Source: JAKPQD01 sp029572965 (lineage in GTDB: Bacteria; Bacteroidota; Bacteroidia; Bacteroidales; DTGW01). From it: 64,000 nt of DNA. Of this stretch, positions 54,254-62,964 are shown in pieces. Location of the stretch: NCBI GenBank assembly GCA_035374585.1, contig DAOSPF010000009.1, forward strand, positions 1 to 64,000, read 5' to 3'. The notes beneath the pieces were generated by a model that saw only the letters and a list, made by a program, of their open reading frames with translations, had not been told where the DNA came from and made no database searches. The translations under genes were made by a program, and so were the position numbers. Each line of letters begins with the position of its first letter. Position 1 is the stretch's first letter.

Positions 54254-54973
54254 ATGAAAAAACTCTTATTTATTGCACTTGCTGGCATAGTATTATCCTC
54301 ATGTGCCTTTCATTCTGGCACAATCAGTTCTGGCCCTATTGAAAAAAGAGTTGTTTATACCGATATGGCTGTTGGTGTAGCCCAAACCCAAAAGATATTT
54401 GGCATAGGCGGCATATCAAAAGATGCATTAGTGTTGGAAGCTAAAAGAAAGCTTGTACAAAACAGGCCATTGCAGGAAGATGAACAATACGTCAACTATA
54501 CCATAGATTTTAAAACGTCTTTCTGGCCTTTTTATTCTCAAACCACTGCCACTGTTAGTGCTGATGTTGTAACCCCGGCCAATACTGACACCAAAGAGCT
54601 GTATTCAGACAATTACAAAAAGAAGCTCTTTGCCCCAACCTATAACAATGACTTATTTGTAGTGGGCGACACCATTGTCTATGACAACTTTTTTAAGGGA
54701 CAAATACTTTCTTTTGAGTCGAAAAACAAAGTGCGCATTATGTACCGCACGCAAAACGATAAAATCAGGACAAAAATTGTTTCTTTAGATGACATTTACA
54801 CACAACTGAAAGAGTACAAAACGTACAAAATGGGCGGCAATTTTTATTTTGACAAAGTAAGCACAGGCGGAGACAACAAAGTGGTAAATGGCAAAATCTG
54901 GGCTGTAGGGCTGAAATCGGTTTTGGTATATGATTACAATAACAAACTTTGTAAAGAGGATTTTAAACAATAA
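54254..54973 (+). CDS. Lipoprotein of unknown function
   Basis: The 239-residue protein has a lipoprotein signal peptide with Cys17 in VLSSCAF, then a TRL-like or DUF6567-type N-terminal half (PIEKRVVYTDMAVGVAQTQKIFGIGG). A C-terminal half rich in Lys/Tyr carries KVRIMYRTQNDKIRTKIVSLDD. The function is unknown. It is preceded by the A-tract promoter and followed by a hairpin terminator, so it is a single-gene transcript. Confidence 0.7.
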   Translation: MKKLLFIALAGIVLSSCAFHSGTISSGPIEKRVVYTDMAVGVAQTQKIFGIGGISKDALVLEAKRKLVQNRPLQEDEQYVNYTIDFKTSFWPFYSQTTATVSADVVTPANTDTKELYSDNYKKKLFAPTYNNDLFVVGDTIVYDNFFKGQILSFESKNKVRIMYRTQNDKIRTKIVSLDDIYTQLKEYKTYKMGGNFYFDKVSTGGDNKVVNGKIWAVGLKSVLVYDYNNKLCKEDFKQ

Positions 54974-54979
54974 AACAAG

Positions 54980-55000
54980 AAAGGCCGAAAGGCCTCTTTT
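54980..55000 (+). terminator. Rho-independent terminator of the lipoprotein gene
   Basis: AGGCC-GAAA-GGCCT (54982-54995) is a GNRA-loop hairpin followed by CTTTT, nine bases after the stop codon. Confidence 0.75.
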
Positions 55001-55085
55001 ACACTACCTCCAAGCTTTATGCATTCTAATCGTGACAATTTGTAAAGAAGATTTAAAATGATTTAATTTGCCTAAAACAAGGATT

Positions 55086-55313
55086 ATGAAAACGATAAGT
55101 GTCTCTATATCAGATTTAGAATATAATCAATTGGGGATTAACAATGATAAATTATCATTCACTGAACTTGTAGATATTGTAAACAAAGAGATTACCAAAC
55201 AAACAGTTAATAGATGTATTCAATTAGCAGAGAAATATAAGTTTTCACGGATGTCTTTAGATGAAATAAATGATGAAGTAAAAGCTGTAAGAGATGCAAA
55301 AAGTAATCATTGA
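55086..55313 (+). CDS. Small putative antitoxin paired with a PIN protein
   Basis: The ATG at 55086 gives 75 residues (MKTISVSISDLEYNQLGINN); an in-frame TTG 18 bases upstream is less likely. The protein is mostly helical after an N-terminal strand (SVSISDLEYNQLG), as in small DNA-binding antitoxins, and ends with a charged helix (DEINDEVKAVRDAK). It overlaps the following PIN gene by 20 bases, the typical antitoxin-then-toxin layout. No exact antitoxin family was recognised. Confidence 0.65.
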   Translation: MKTISVSISDLEYNQLGINNDKLSFTELVDIVNKEITKQTVNRCIQLAEKYKFSRMSLDEINDEVKAVRDAKSNH

Positions 55314-55710
55314 CACAAATGTGCTAATTTCAGCATTGACTCAAAGAAACTACCCCAATTTTATTCTTTACAACTATGTGTTGGACAATGCTGTAGAAGT
55401 TTGCATTTCAGATGAGCTGTTTAAAGAATATTTAGATGTATTAAATAGACCAAAGTTTAATAAATATCCAGATTTTATTAGTAAAGCTGAAATTGTTTTA
55501 ACTCAGATTGAGTCAAAGACTTAAAAATTTTATCCCTCCAAAAGACTTGATGTAATAACAGATAATCCAGACAATAGACTGCTTGAATTAGCTGTCGAAT
55601 CAAAGGTTGATTTTATAATTACAGGCAATACAACAGATTTTACAATGACTGAATTTCAAGGGACTAAAATTGTAACTCCAAAAGAATATTGGGATTTATA
55701 TAGAGAATAA
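55294..55710 (+). pseudogene. PIN-domain toxin gene interrupted by one in-frame stop
   Basis: The reading frame opens with MQKVIIDTNVLISALTQRN, the first catalytic Asp motif of PIN ribonuclease toxins, and meets TAA at 55522-55524. The same frame then stays open to 55710 and encodes the rest of a PIN domain, including DVITDNPDNRLLELAVE, DFIITGNTTDF and IVTPKEYWDLY. Together they make a 138-codon protein, the usual length for the TIGR00305 type. A single base change explains the loss. The last conserved Asp of the TGD motif reads Asn (TGN). Either the toxin is inactive or the stop is read through. Confidence 0.82.
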
Positions 55711-55869
55711 AACATTTGTCCTTTGTAAACCTGAAAGCCCTTAACAGTCAATGCCTGGAAACGTTATTAACAGCCCAACTGCATTTCGTTAATAAATACA
55801 ATATCAGGTTAATATCCTGAATCAAAGAGATAGGCTATTTTTACCACAGTAATAGCAGCTATTTTACGC

Positions 55870-56133
55870 ATGAAAAAAGCAAAAAAGCAAGAAGTCAAAG
55901 CAATAGAACCCGTTCAGGTTCCCAATAAATTCGTCCGCAACAAACGCAAGACTATTCTTCTGAACACTATGGAAAATGAAGCTTTGGACGCTTATTTCAA
56001 GAAATATAAGGTACAAAATAAATCCAGGTTTATGCGCGAAACACTCATGCGCGTTATTTTAAACCGCTTTGCCAACGATTATCCTACGCTTTGGGATCAG
56101 CCAGGAGTGCCTGCACACTTAAGACCTTTTTAA
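55870..56133 (+). CDS. Small basic protein, possibly ribbon-helix-helix-like
   Basis: The 87-residue protein is rich in Lys/Arg at the N-terminus, then has TILLNTMENEALDAYFKKY followed by NKSRFMRETLMRVILNRF. A short strand followed by two helices with the SRFMRE turn resembles ribbon-helix-helix proteins. The C-terminus is Pro-rich (WDQPGVPAHLRPF). No close family was recognised. It could be a DNA-binding regulator or a remnant of a mobile element. Confidence 0.5.
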   Translation: MKKAKKQEVKAIEPVQVPNKFVRNKRKTILLNTMENEALDAYFKKYKVQNKSRFMRETLMRVILNRFANDYPTLWDQPGVPAHLRPF

Positions 56134-56142
56134 CCAATTAGC

Positions 56143-56252
56143 GAATTAGCAAATGTGATAATTAGCAAATGAAAATACAAAATATTGTCAATTAGTTAAT
56201 TCGAAAATGGGAATTCAATTAGCTAATTCTCGAATTAACTAATTTGCTAATT
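56143..56252. repeat. Nested inverted repeats between convergent genes
   Basis: AATTAGCAAAT occurs at 56144-56154 and 56160-56170, with an inverted copy ATTTGCTAATT at 56242-56252. Inside it TTAGTTAATTCG (56192-56203) pairs with CGAATTAACTAA (56231-56242). The region is AT-rich and can fold as a long hairpin. It overlaps the last bases of cysN and may end transcription of both neighbouring genes. Confidence 0.6.
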
Positions 56253-57510
56253 ACAATATCATTCCCGCCCCTACCGTTTCGTTTGTTCCTTCTTCAATAA
56301 GTACAAGGCTTCCGGTAATCCTGTTTTTCTTATAGGCATCATAAGCCAACGGGCGTGTGGTTTTTATTCTCACACGGGCTATTTCGTTCATCTTTAGCTG
56401 CTTTTCACCAGTAAGCTCGTCCAGGGTATTGATATCAACCTTAAAAACCACGTCACTAATCATGCACCGGGCATCGGCAGTGGTATGCCTGAGGTGATAT
56501 TTGGCTCCCACATTCATAGGCCGTTCGTTAAGCCAGCAAAGCATAATATCAAGCTCTTTACTTACCAATGGCAGACTGTCAGGCTTAACCAACATGTCGC
56601 CACGCGAAATGTCAATATCATCTTCCAATTGAACAGAAACAGACTGTGGAGCATAAGCTTCTTCAACAGATCCATTAAACACATCAATAGATTTAATCAC
56701 AGACTCCAGTCCAGAAGGCAAAACGACCACCGCATCGCCTTTTTTAAAGACACCCCCGGCTATACGGCCAGCATACCCGCGATAATCGTGATATGTATCG
56801 CTATATGGCCTGATAATATATTGCACCGGGAACCTTGCATCGGTATGGTTGATATCCCCGGCAATATGAACGTTTTCCAATATATGCATCAATGTTGGGC
56901 CGTTGTACCAATGCATTTTCTCTGACCTCTCAACAACATTATCCCCTTTTAACGCACTAATAGGCACATACCAAACATCACGCACGTCTAACTTTGATGA
57001 AATGGCTTCAATCTGCGAACATATCTCATCAAACCTCGACTGAGCGTAATCCACCAAATCCATTTTGTTTATACAAAAGACTATGTGGGGAATACCTAAC
57101 AATGAAGCAATGTAAGCATGACGTATTGTCTGCTCCACAACACCATTACGTGCATCAACAAGTATTAATGCCAGATTAGCTGTTGATGCCCCCGTAACCA
57201 TATTGCGGGTGTATTGTATATGCCCGGGAGTATCAGCTATGATAAATTTACGCTTGGGTGTAGCAAAGTATCGATACGCAACGTCAATAGTAATACCCTG
57301 TTCGCGTTCAGCCCTTAAACCATCAGTAAGCAAAGCAAGGTTTACATATTCTTCTCCACGTCTTTTGCTAGCCTGTTCAAGTGCTTCGAGCTGGTCAGCA
57401 AAGATAGCCTTGCTATCATAAAGCAAACGGCCTATCAACGTACTTTTCCCATCATCAACACTTCCGGCGGTAGTGAAGCGCAAAAGCTCCATATCTAAAT
57501 ATCCAGACAT
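56251..57510 (-). CDS. cysN: Sulfate adenylyltransferase subunit 1 (GTPase)
   Basis: The 419-residue protein has the GTPase P-loop GSVDDGKST (16-24), the RGITIDVAYRYF switch region, DTPGHIQYTRNM and NKMDLVD, followed by the EF-Tu-like domains 2 and 3. It has no C-terminal APS kinase (CysC) fusion; the length fits CysN alone. With CysD it makes adenosine 5'-phosphosulfate from ATP and sulfate, driven by GTP hydrolysis. It lies about 97 bases after cysD. Confidence 0.95.
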   Translation of the reverse strand: MSGYLDMELLRFTTAGSVDDGKSTLIGRLLYDSKAIFADQLEALEQASKRRGEEYVNLALLTDGLRAEREQGITIDVAYRYFATPKRKFIIADTPGHIQYTRNMVTGASTANLALILVDARNGVVEQTIRHAYIASLLGIPHIVFCINKMDLVDYAQSRFDEICSQIEAISSKLDVRDVWYVPISALKGDNVVERSEKMHWYNGPTLMHILENVHIAGDINHTDARFPVQYIIRPYSDTYHDYRGYAGRIAGGVFKKGDAVVVLPSGLESVIKSIDVFNGSVEEAYAPQSVSVQLEDDIDISRGDMLVKPDSLPLVSKELDIMLCWLNERPMNVGAKYHLRHTTADARCMISDVVFKVDINTLDELTGEKQLKMNEIARVRIKTTRPLAYDAYKKNRITGSLVLIEEGTNETVGAGMIL

Positions 57511-57606
57511 ACTATTTTTGAATCAAAAACCAAGAGTCAAGAATCAAGAAGATTTCAAAATTCATAGAAACTAAACCATTGGTCATTAGTAATTTGTAAT
57601 TAATCA

Positions 57607-58512
57607 TTAAAAATATCCTTCTTTTTTACGGTCTTCCATGGCCGACTCTGAGCGTTTGTCGTCAAAGCGAGTTCCGCGCTCAGTAGTACGCGAAGCAGCC
57701 ACTTCATTGATAATATCTTCAACCGTAGAGGCCGGAGACTCAACACCTCCTGTACAAGTCATATCTCCTATGGTACGAAAACGCACCTGCATGCGAGCTA
57801 ATTTATCCGAAGGTTTCAGCATAATATATGGACACTGAGCAAGCAGCACCCCGTCGCGAATGATCATATCCCGCTCGTGAGTGAAGTATAAGCTTGGAAG
57901 TGGAATATTTTCCAAATAAATATATTGCCAGACGTCCAATTCAGTCCAGTTACTCAATGGAAACACCCGAAAATGTTCGCCCATGTGTTTACGGCCATTG
58001 AAAATGTTCCACAGTTCAGGTCGTTGGTTTTTGGGATCCCATTGGCCAAATTCATCACGATGTGAAAAGAACCGCTCTTTAGCGCGAGCCTTTTCCTCGT
58101 CACGGCGACCGCCTCCCATAGCCGCATCAAACTTAAATTCCTCGATAGCATCCAGCAATGTCACTGTTTGCAATACATTACGACTGGCATTAAAGCCTTT
58201 TTCTTCCACTACCTTACCGGCATCAATAGAGTCCTGTACAAGACGGACAATACATTGCGTCCCGGTATCTTCCATCAGCTTATCCCGATAGTCAAGGGTT
58301 TCCTGAAAGTTATGCCCTGTGTCGATGTGCAATAAAGGAAAAGGAACCTTAGCTGGCCAAAAAGCCTTACGGGCAATATGAAACATCACGATAGAATCTT
58401 TGCCCCCGCTAAAAAGCAAAGCAGGCCGTTCAAACTGGGCAGCCACCTCACGGATAACGTACATCGACTCAGACTCTAACTCCCGTAAATGATTGATTGT
58501 ATAATTCTTCAT
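57607..58512 (-). CDS. cysD: Sulfate adenylyltransferase subunit 2
   Basis: From the Met at 58512 the protein has 301 residues (MKNYTINHLRELESESMYV), as in other CysD proteins; the five-residue extension to 58527 is unlikely. The PP-loop is FSGGKDSIVM, followed by LHIDTGHNFQETLDYRD and GGRRDEEKARAKERFFSHRD. The C-terminus has RERGTRFDDKRSESAMEDRKK-like signatures. It carries the adenylyl-transfer site. No cysC, cysH or sulfate transporter gene is next to it in this window. Confidence 0.95.
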   Translation of the reverse strand: MKNYTINHLRELESESMYVIREVAAQFERPALLFSGGKDSIVMFHIARKAFWPAKVPFPLLHIDTGHNFQETLDYRDKLMEDTGTQCIVRLVQDSIDAGKVVEEKGFNASRNVLQTVTLLDAIEEFKFDAAMGGGRRDEEKARAKERFFSHRDEFGQWDPKNQRPELWNIFNGRKHMGEHFRVFPLSNWTELDVWQYIYLENIPLPSLYFTHERDMIIRDGVLLAQCPYIMLKPSDKLARMQVRFRTIGDMTCTGGVESPASTVEDIINEVAASRTTERGTRFDDKRSESAMEDRKKEGYF

Positions 58513-58704
58513 TATAGCGTAATTCAACAGTTACAAACAACAATTTAAGCACTATAAACCAGTTGCACAAATTATTGTTCGCCTGCGAAATTAATAAAAA
58601 GTAGCCACTCGTAAAATAAGAGTTAAAAATATTTATATCTGATTATATTTTTTAAAAGAACCAAAAATTTCTAGTTCTTTTCACAACCTCACTTTTAAAA
58701 AAAA

Positions 58705-59397
58705 CTATTTCACATTAGTAACTTCTATGGTTTTCTTATATTTTTTCAATATTTTATCTACTAACTTATGCCTATTTACTTCCATTGAAAATGACTTGGT
58801 CTGGACTTTATTACTGTAATACAAAAATTTGTGTTCCTTTTTATCCACCACTACAAATGTTGCGTCAATAACTGATGGAAGCGGGATCATATACACTGTA
58901 ACCATCCCCAAAGTTAAAACACTTGTTACAACCATTAATGTAATTGAAGCAGCCATGCTTCTTTTAATTTGATTATTCATAAATCCATTATAATATAAAA
59001 ATCCATAATAACGGCCAGGATATTTACTAATAATTGAATCCAAATCCTTTCCAATTGGAACCATAGGAAATACGTTATTGTCAATTTTTTTTATTTTCTC
59101 TAAAGTCCCAATAATATTATCTTGAGTCTTAAAGTCATTGATCAGCATTGAATCATTTATAATGATTCCTTTAGCTGGGAATTGCCCAAGAATTAATTTA
59201 TTCAATGTATCTCTCACAGATTGGGTGAATTCGGGAGAGGTTTGTCTTTCATTATTCTTAATTGTTGTAACAAAACCAAATGGAGAAAACAAATAAATAG
59301 TATCAATTTGCACCCCAACATAATTTGGATTCACTTTTTGAGCATTTACACATAATGAGAATAGGAGAATTGCAATTAGAAAATTGATTTTTTTCAT
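58705..59397 (-). CDS. Exported protein of unknown function
   Basis: The 230-residue protein has a signal peptide (LCVNAQ, residue 20) and a hydrophobic segment at about 150-172 (ITLMVVTSVLTLGMVTVYM) that may anchor it. The region between them contains DTIYLFSPFGFVTTI and PAKGIIINDSML. No family was recognised. It overlaps the upstream gene by four bases (ATGA), so the two are coupled. Confidence 0.6.
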   Translation of the reverse strand: MKKINFLIAILLFSLCVNAQKVNPNYVGVQIDTIYLFSPFGFVTTIKNNERQTSPEFTQSVRDTLNKLILGQFPAKGIIINDSMLINDFKTQDNIIGTLEKIKKIDNNVFPMVPIGKDLDSIISKYPGRYYGFLYYNGFMNNQIKRSMAASITLMVVTSVLTLGMVTVYMIPLPSVIDATFVVVDKKEHKFLYYSNKVQTKSFSMEVNRHKLVDKILKKYKKTIEVTNVK

Positions 59398-60632
59398 ATT
59401 TTACTAGGTTTTTGAGCAGAAAATGATTTATTGGGGAATAAAGGTAAGTAATACCTCAGATTTATATTAAACGTTTTAAGGTCAGGAAAACCATTATCAG
59501 CAACTCTAATATTATATCCAGCACTGATTGTTAAAAAATTAAAACCATATCCAAATTCAGGACGAATTACAAATAAGTTTTTTTTATAGTTTGTATACAA
59601 AATAGGACATATTCCAAAGCGCAAAGGTTTTAAAATAGAAATAAGATATATTTTATAGCCATCAATATTGCTAGAGAAATTTCTTAACCAAGATCCACCG
59701 TAAAAGATTGTACTATTTACAGTATAAGGATTAAACTGATGCTTGTCATTAAGAGTAAAACTGCCCCTCCCAAAACCTGTTTCAACTTCAAGACCATGGT
59801 TGTAAGTCAAACCTCCAATAAAAAACAGTCCTTCATAATAGCGCATAAAATCATAGCTCTTAGCTGCAGTTTGTACTTCTTCTAATTTATTTTTTTGAAT
59901 AAAACAACGCTTATAAAACAAGCTCTGCAAACTCATTATTTGTGCAACAAAAACAGGTCTATTTTCATACTTTAAAGCTATACTCAAAGATGTGTCAACT
60001 ATTTGCTTTTTCAAAATATCCAATGTATCTAAATGCTTTAAATATGCACCTTTATTGTCCTTCAAATAAAACTGGGCTTTATAATAATACAAAGAAGCTT
60101 TTTGAGGTTCATTTGCTATTGCCATGTTTATCCAATAGAATGCAGAATCTAAATGGCCATTAAATTGAGCTTTAAAACCATTTTGCGCATAACTACTACT
60201 TATTGACAAATTAGGTGAAAGCTTTTTCCAAGATGGGCAAGGACAATAATCATAGGGAATACAATTCCTGTTTTTATCAATATAATACCAACTTGAATAT
60301 TCAGGTTCATTATTAAAATTAGAACTTTCAATTATCTGTCCTAAATGTAAAGGGTTATAATTCTCTATAAACAATTGTTCATTGGCAAATGGAATTAAAA
60401 TATTATCTAATGTATCAATAGCTCCATACCTAAAATCCCTTGATTGGACAATTATTACAGAATCATTGTAATTCTGAATTCTATTATATTTAGCTGGAAT
60501 TAGAATCTTACCAGTATATTTATTTTTAATTCCATACTTAGCTTCAGCTTCAAAAGGAACAATATTTTGAGAAAAAACAGATGTTTTGGCCAAAGTATCT
60601 ATTAAGACAATTACTAAAAATATCTTCATCAT
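59394..60632 (-). CDS. Exported protein with WG-like repeats, TPR-like and barrel-like parts
   Basis: The 412-residue protein has a signal peptide (VFSQ, about residue 22). The first 80 mature residues resemble WG repeats (KYGIKNKYTGKILIPAKYN, DFRYGAIDTLDNILIPFA). A TPR-like pair lies near 150-190 (AFYWINMAIANEPQKASLYY). The last 150 residues have alternating aromatic strands ending NINLRYYLPLF, like a small outer-membrane barrel. This mixture is not a standard architecture. The downstream coupled gene encodes another exported protein of unknown function. Confidence 0.6.
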   Translation of the reverse strand: MMKIFLVIVLIDTLAKTSVFSQNIVPFEAEAKYGIKNKYTGKILIPAKYNRIQNYNDSVIIVQSRDFRYGAIDTLDNILIPFANEQLFIENYNPLHLGQIIESSNFNNEPEYSSWYYIDKNRNCIPYDYCPCPSWKKLSPNLSISSSYAQNGFKAQFNGHLDSAFYWINMAIANEPQKASLYYYKAQFYLKDNKGAYLKHLDTLDILKKQIVDTSLSIALKYENRPVFVAQIMSLQSLFYKRCFIQKNKLEEVQTAAKSYDFMRYYEGLFFIGGLTYNHGLEVETGFGRGSFTLNDKHQFNPYTVNSTIFYGGSWLRNFSSNIDGYKIYLISILKPLRFGICPILYTNYKKNLFVIRPEFGYGFNFLTISAGYNIRVADNGFPDLKTFNINLRYYLPLFPNKSFSAQKPSKI

Positions 60633-60662
60633 ATTTATTCAAGTTAATATAACAATTACCCC

Positions 60663-61457
60663 CTAATTACTATATGTATGCACGCTATTTGCCGCAGATG
60701 GCAGGTAGTTAATACCAAACCAGGCCACAATAAGCACTACAAACGAGATGAAAAGCAGGAAATACGCCAGGTTCTCGTTCTGTTTATGACGGAAACGGAT
60801 GTGAATATAAACAAGATAAGCCAACCAAGTCAGGAGTGCCCATGTTTCTTTTGGATCCCAGGTCCAGTAATGTCCCCAGGCTTCCTTAGCCCAGAAAGCA
60901 CCAAAAATCAGACCCAATGATAAAAATGTAAAACCTACAGACACCAAATTATCTGCAAGTTTCAACACATCATCATTGACATGTCTGTTTCTGAAAAACA
61001 TTTCAAACAATGCTTTGGCTGAAACCAAAGCAGAAGCAGCCAAAACTGCATAGGAAATCATATACACAATTACATGCGGCGCAAACCATGGACTTTGAAG
61101 GGCTGGCATCAGCGTTTTGTCGTGTGCTTCAACAAATACAATGTTCAGGATGAGGAACATCAAAGCCAACCCACAGCTATAAGGGACAATCCATTTGATA
61201 CCCCAACGCAAATAAGTAAGATAACCGGCCAACACCAAAAAGAAAGCATACCAAAGACGTGTTTCGCCTAATGTCCGTAAAGGCAAGCGGTCAAGTCCGG
61301 CCCAAAACGCTCCTATAAAAGTTCCAAGAACCGCTAAACCAGTTATTATAGCAGCATTTCCCCAGAGTTTATTTTTTGAAGTATATAAAAACACGCTTCC
61401 TGCCACATAAAAAAGAGCAGAAACAGCAGCAAAATATGGAAATTCAAGCCAAGTCAT
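60663..61457 (-). CDS. ccsA: Cytochrome c biogenesis protein CcsA (haem-handling WWD protein)
   Basis: The 264-residue membrane protein has about eight helices and the tryptophan-rich haem-binding motif WGHYWTWDPKETWALLTW. Conserved His residues lie in SPWFAPHVIVYMISY and IHIRFRH. This is the CcsA part of cytochrome c maturation system II, which carries haem to the outside and attaches it to CXXCH motifs. Its partner resB lies directly upstream on the same strand. Confidence 0.93.
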   Translation of the reverse strand: MTWLEFPYFAAVSALFYVAGSVFLYTSKNKLWGNAAIITGLAVLGTFIGAFWAGLDRLPLRTLGETRLWYAFFLVLAGYLTYLRWGIKWIVPYSCGLALMFLILNIVFVEAHDKTLMPALQSPWFAPHVIVYMISYAVLAASALVSAKALFEMFFRNRHVNDDVLKLADNLVSVGFTFLSLGLIFGAFWAKEAWGHYWTWDPKETWALLTWLAYLVYIHIRFRHKQNENLAYFLLFISFVVLIVAWFGINYLPSAANSVHTYSN

Positions 61458-61507
61458 AAATTAATTGTTAATTGTTAATTATAAATTGTTAATTGATAGT
61501 AATCAAC

Positions 61508-61570
61508 CATTTATCATTTATCATTTATCATTTATCATTTATCATTTATCATTTATCATTTACCATTTGT
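61508..61570. repeat. Heptanucleotide tandem repeat (CATTTAT) between resB and ccsA
   Basis: Seven perfect copies of CATTTAT (61508-61556) are followed by two degenerate ones (CATTTAC, CATTTGT) up to 61570. The resB stop codon (61556-61558) lies inside the array, and the last codons of ResB are made by it. The spacing of seven bases is not a multiple of three. An additional TTAATTG/TTAATTG low-complexity stretch follows towards ccsA (about 61459-61496). Confidence 0.85.
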
Positions 61571-62800
61571 ATTCAGTCTTTTTTCTTTTTTCTTTGTCCA
61601 AAAGCTAATAATAATGCCAGCCATACTTAGTATAATACCCAGATAAACGGCAGGAACCCACGGGTCACGGACAGCTTCAATAATACTAAGTTTTGAAAAC
61701 TTCCCTTTTTCTTTATCATAGCCGGTTTGATAAAGCTTCCATCCGGCTATAGCAAATGGTTTGTTCACTTCAAGCAGAACATTCTTCTTAATGTCATTAT
61801 GAACAAGGATTTCAATTTTTGAACTAAACTTTTTCGGCTCGGGCAAGGTCATTGCTAAAAGATAAGTAGAATCGAGGTAAAAAACACCGGCAGACTGGAC
61901 AGGACTACTGCTGTTTATCCAGGCTTCCTTAGTCTGGCCGGTTTTGTTATTGAAACATTTTACAAAAGCAGCCTGCACAGCCAAAGAATCTTCAGACACA
62001 ACAAAACCTTTTGAAGAGTCTGCCTTTGCTGATGGAAGATATTCTACAATCTCAATACTGAAATTTTTGAGTTTAAATAATTTTCCTTTTTCAATTAATG
62101 GAAGATTGTTTTTCACCTTGCTTTCAATCTCCATTGTCGCACTTTTAACCAATGCAAGCTTGGCCGGAAATTCGTCTATGCTGAAATCATCCAGTTTAAT
62201 AGCAAACGGCAAGGTATGCCAACTGTAATCCTTATCATAAGCCATATTAACAGTCTGCCCTTCTTCTACGGCAACCTGGAAGCGTTTTAGGTCAGACGAA
62301 GACAACCCGGCTGCCATAACAACAATCCACATCCCCAGATGGCTGGCAACAAAGCCAATATCCGCGACTTTAAAAGTTGAAATCCGCCTAACAACAACAA
62401 GACCAAGTGTTGTAAGCAGATATATGCTGGAAATAGTAAACAGCCAGCTCCCTTGCAATTTATTCAGTTTAAGAACCATTGTTGGCTGGCCTTCTAACAC
62501 TTGAGGCACTACAGCCATAGCCAATGCAATAAGAGAAAATAAAACAATGGCCCCCAAACAAGCAGGAACTTCGGACAACCAGCGAACAACATAAATTTTG
62601 CGAAATGAAAAATAAACGCACGGGATAAGTGCCATAAAAACAAGCCCAAGAATGGCGTTATATGGATAAACTGGCATTTCCACAATGGCCGCAGAAAGCA
62701 TATCCAGCATAACTCCAATTATCATAAGTCCTGCAACAATAGCAGCACTTTCTTTATAGCCCCAGGGCTTCTCCCATGTTTTGCGTTTAACTTCTGCCAT
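61556..62800 (-). CDS. ResB-family cytochrome c biogenesis protein
   Basis: The 414-residue protein has four membrane helices in the N-terminal part (about 18-36, 42-60, 80-98, 125-145), a large extracytoplasmic domain (about 180-380) and a final helix (about 380-402; VYLGIILSMAGIIISFW). This is the ResB/Ccs1 layout. It holds apocytochrome c and pairs with CcsA to form the system II haem lyase. The last residues (RLNTNGK) come from the tandem repeat that overlaps its stop codon. Confidence 0.88.
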   Translation of the reverse strand: MAEVKRKTWEKPWGYKESAAIVAGLMIIGVMLDMLSAAIVEMPVYPYNAILGLVFMALIPCVYFSFRKIYVVRWLSEVPACLGAIVLFSLIALAMAVVPQVLEGQPTMVLKLNKLQGSWLFTISSIYLLTTLGLVVVRRISTFKVADIGFVASHLGMWIVVMAAGLSSSDLKRFQVAVEEGQTVNMAYDKDYSWHTLPFAIKLDDFSIDEFPAKLALVKSATMEIESKVKNNLPLIEKGKLFKLKNFSIEIVEYLPSAKADSSKGFVVSEDSLAVQAAFVKCFNNKTGQTKEAWINSSSPVQSAGVFYLDSTYLLAMTLPEPKKFSSKIEILVHNDIKKNVLLEVNKPFAIAGWKLYQTGYDKEKGKFSKLSIIEAVRDPWVPAVYLGIILSMAGIIISFWTKKKEKRLNTNGK

Positions 62801-62900
62801 TAATAATTAGATTTCAATAATAAATAAACGTCTTAAACACCAAATATAAATATTTTAAAGACAAATATCCGGCAGAATTGACAAAGCATTAACTCATAAA

Positions 62901-62942
62901 TAAAAAAGCTTCGACATTCCACAATAAATGGCAAATCGAAGC
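62901..62942 (-). terminator. Rho-independent terminator of the CMD-fold gene
   Basis: Reading leftwards, GCTTCGA (62942-62936) pairs with TCGAAGC (62914-62908), with an inner CATT/AATG pair. The stem is followed by TTTTTTA on the minus strand, 22 bases after the stop codon. Confidence 0.75.
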
Positions 62943-62964
62943 CTAAGCCGAAAAAAAACGTTTC

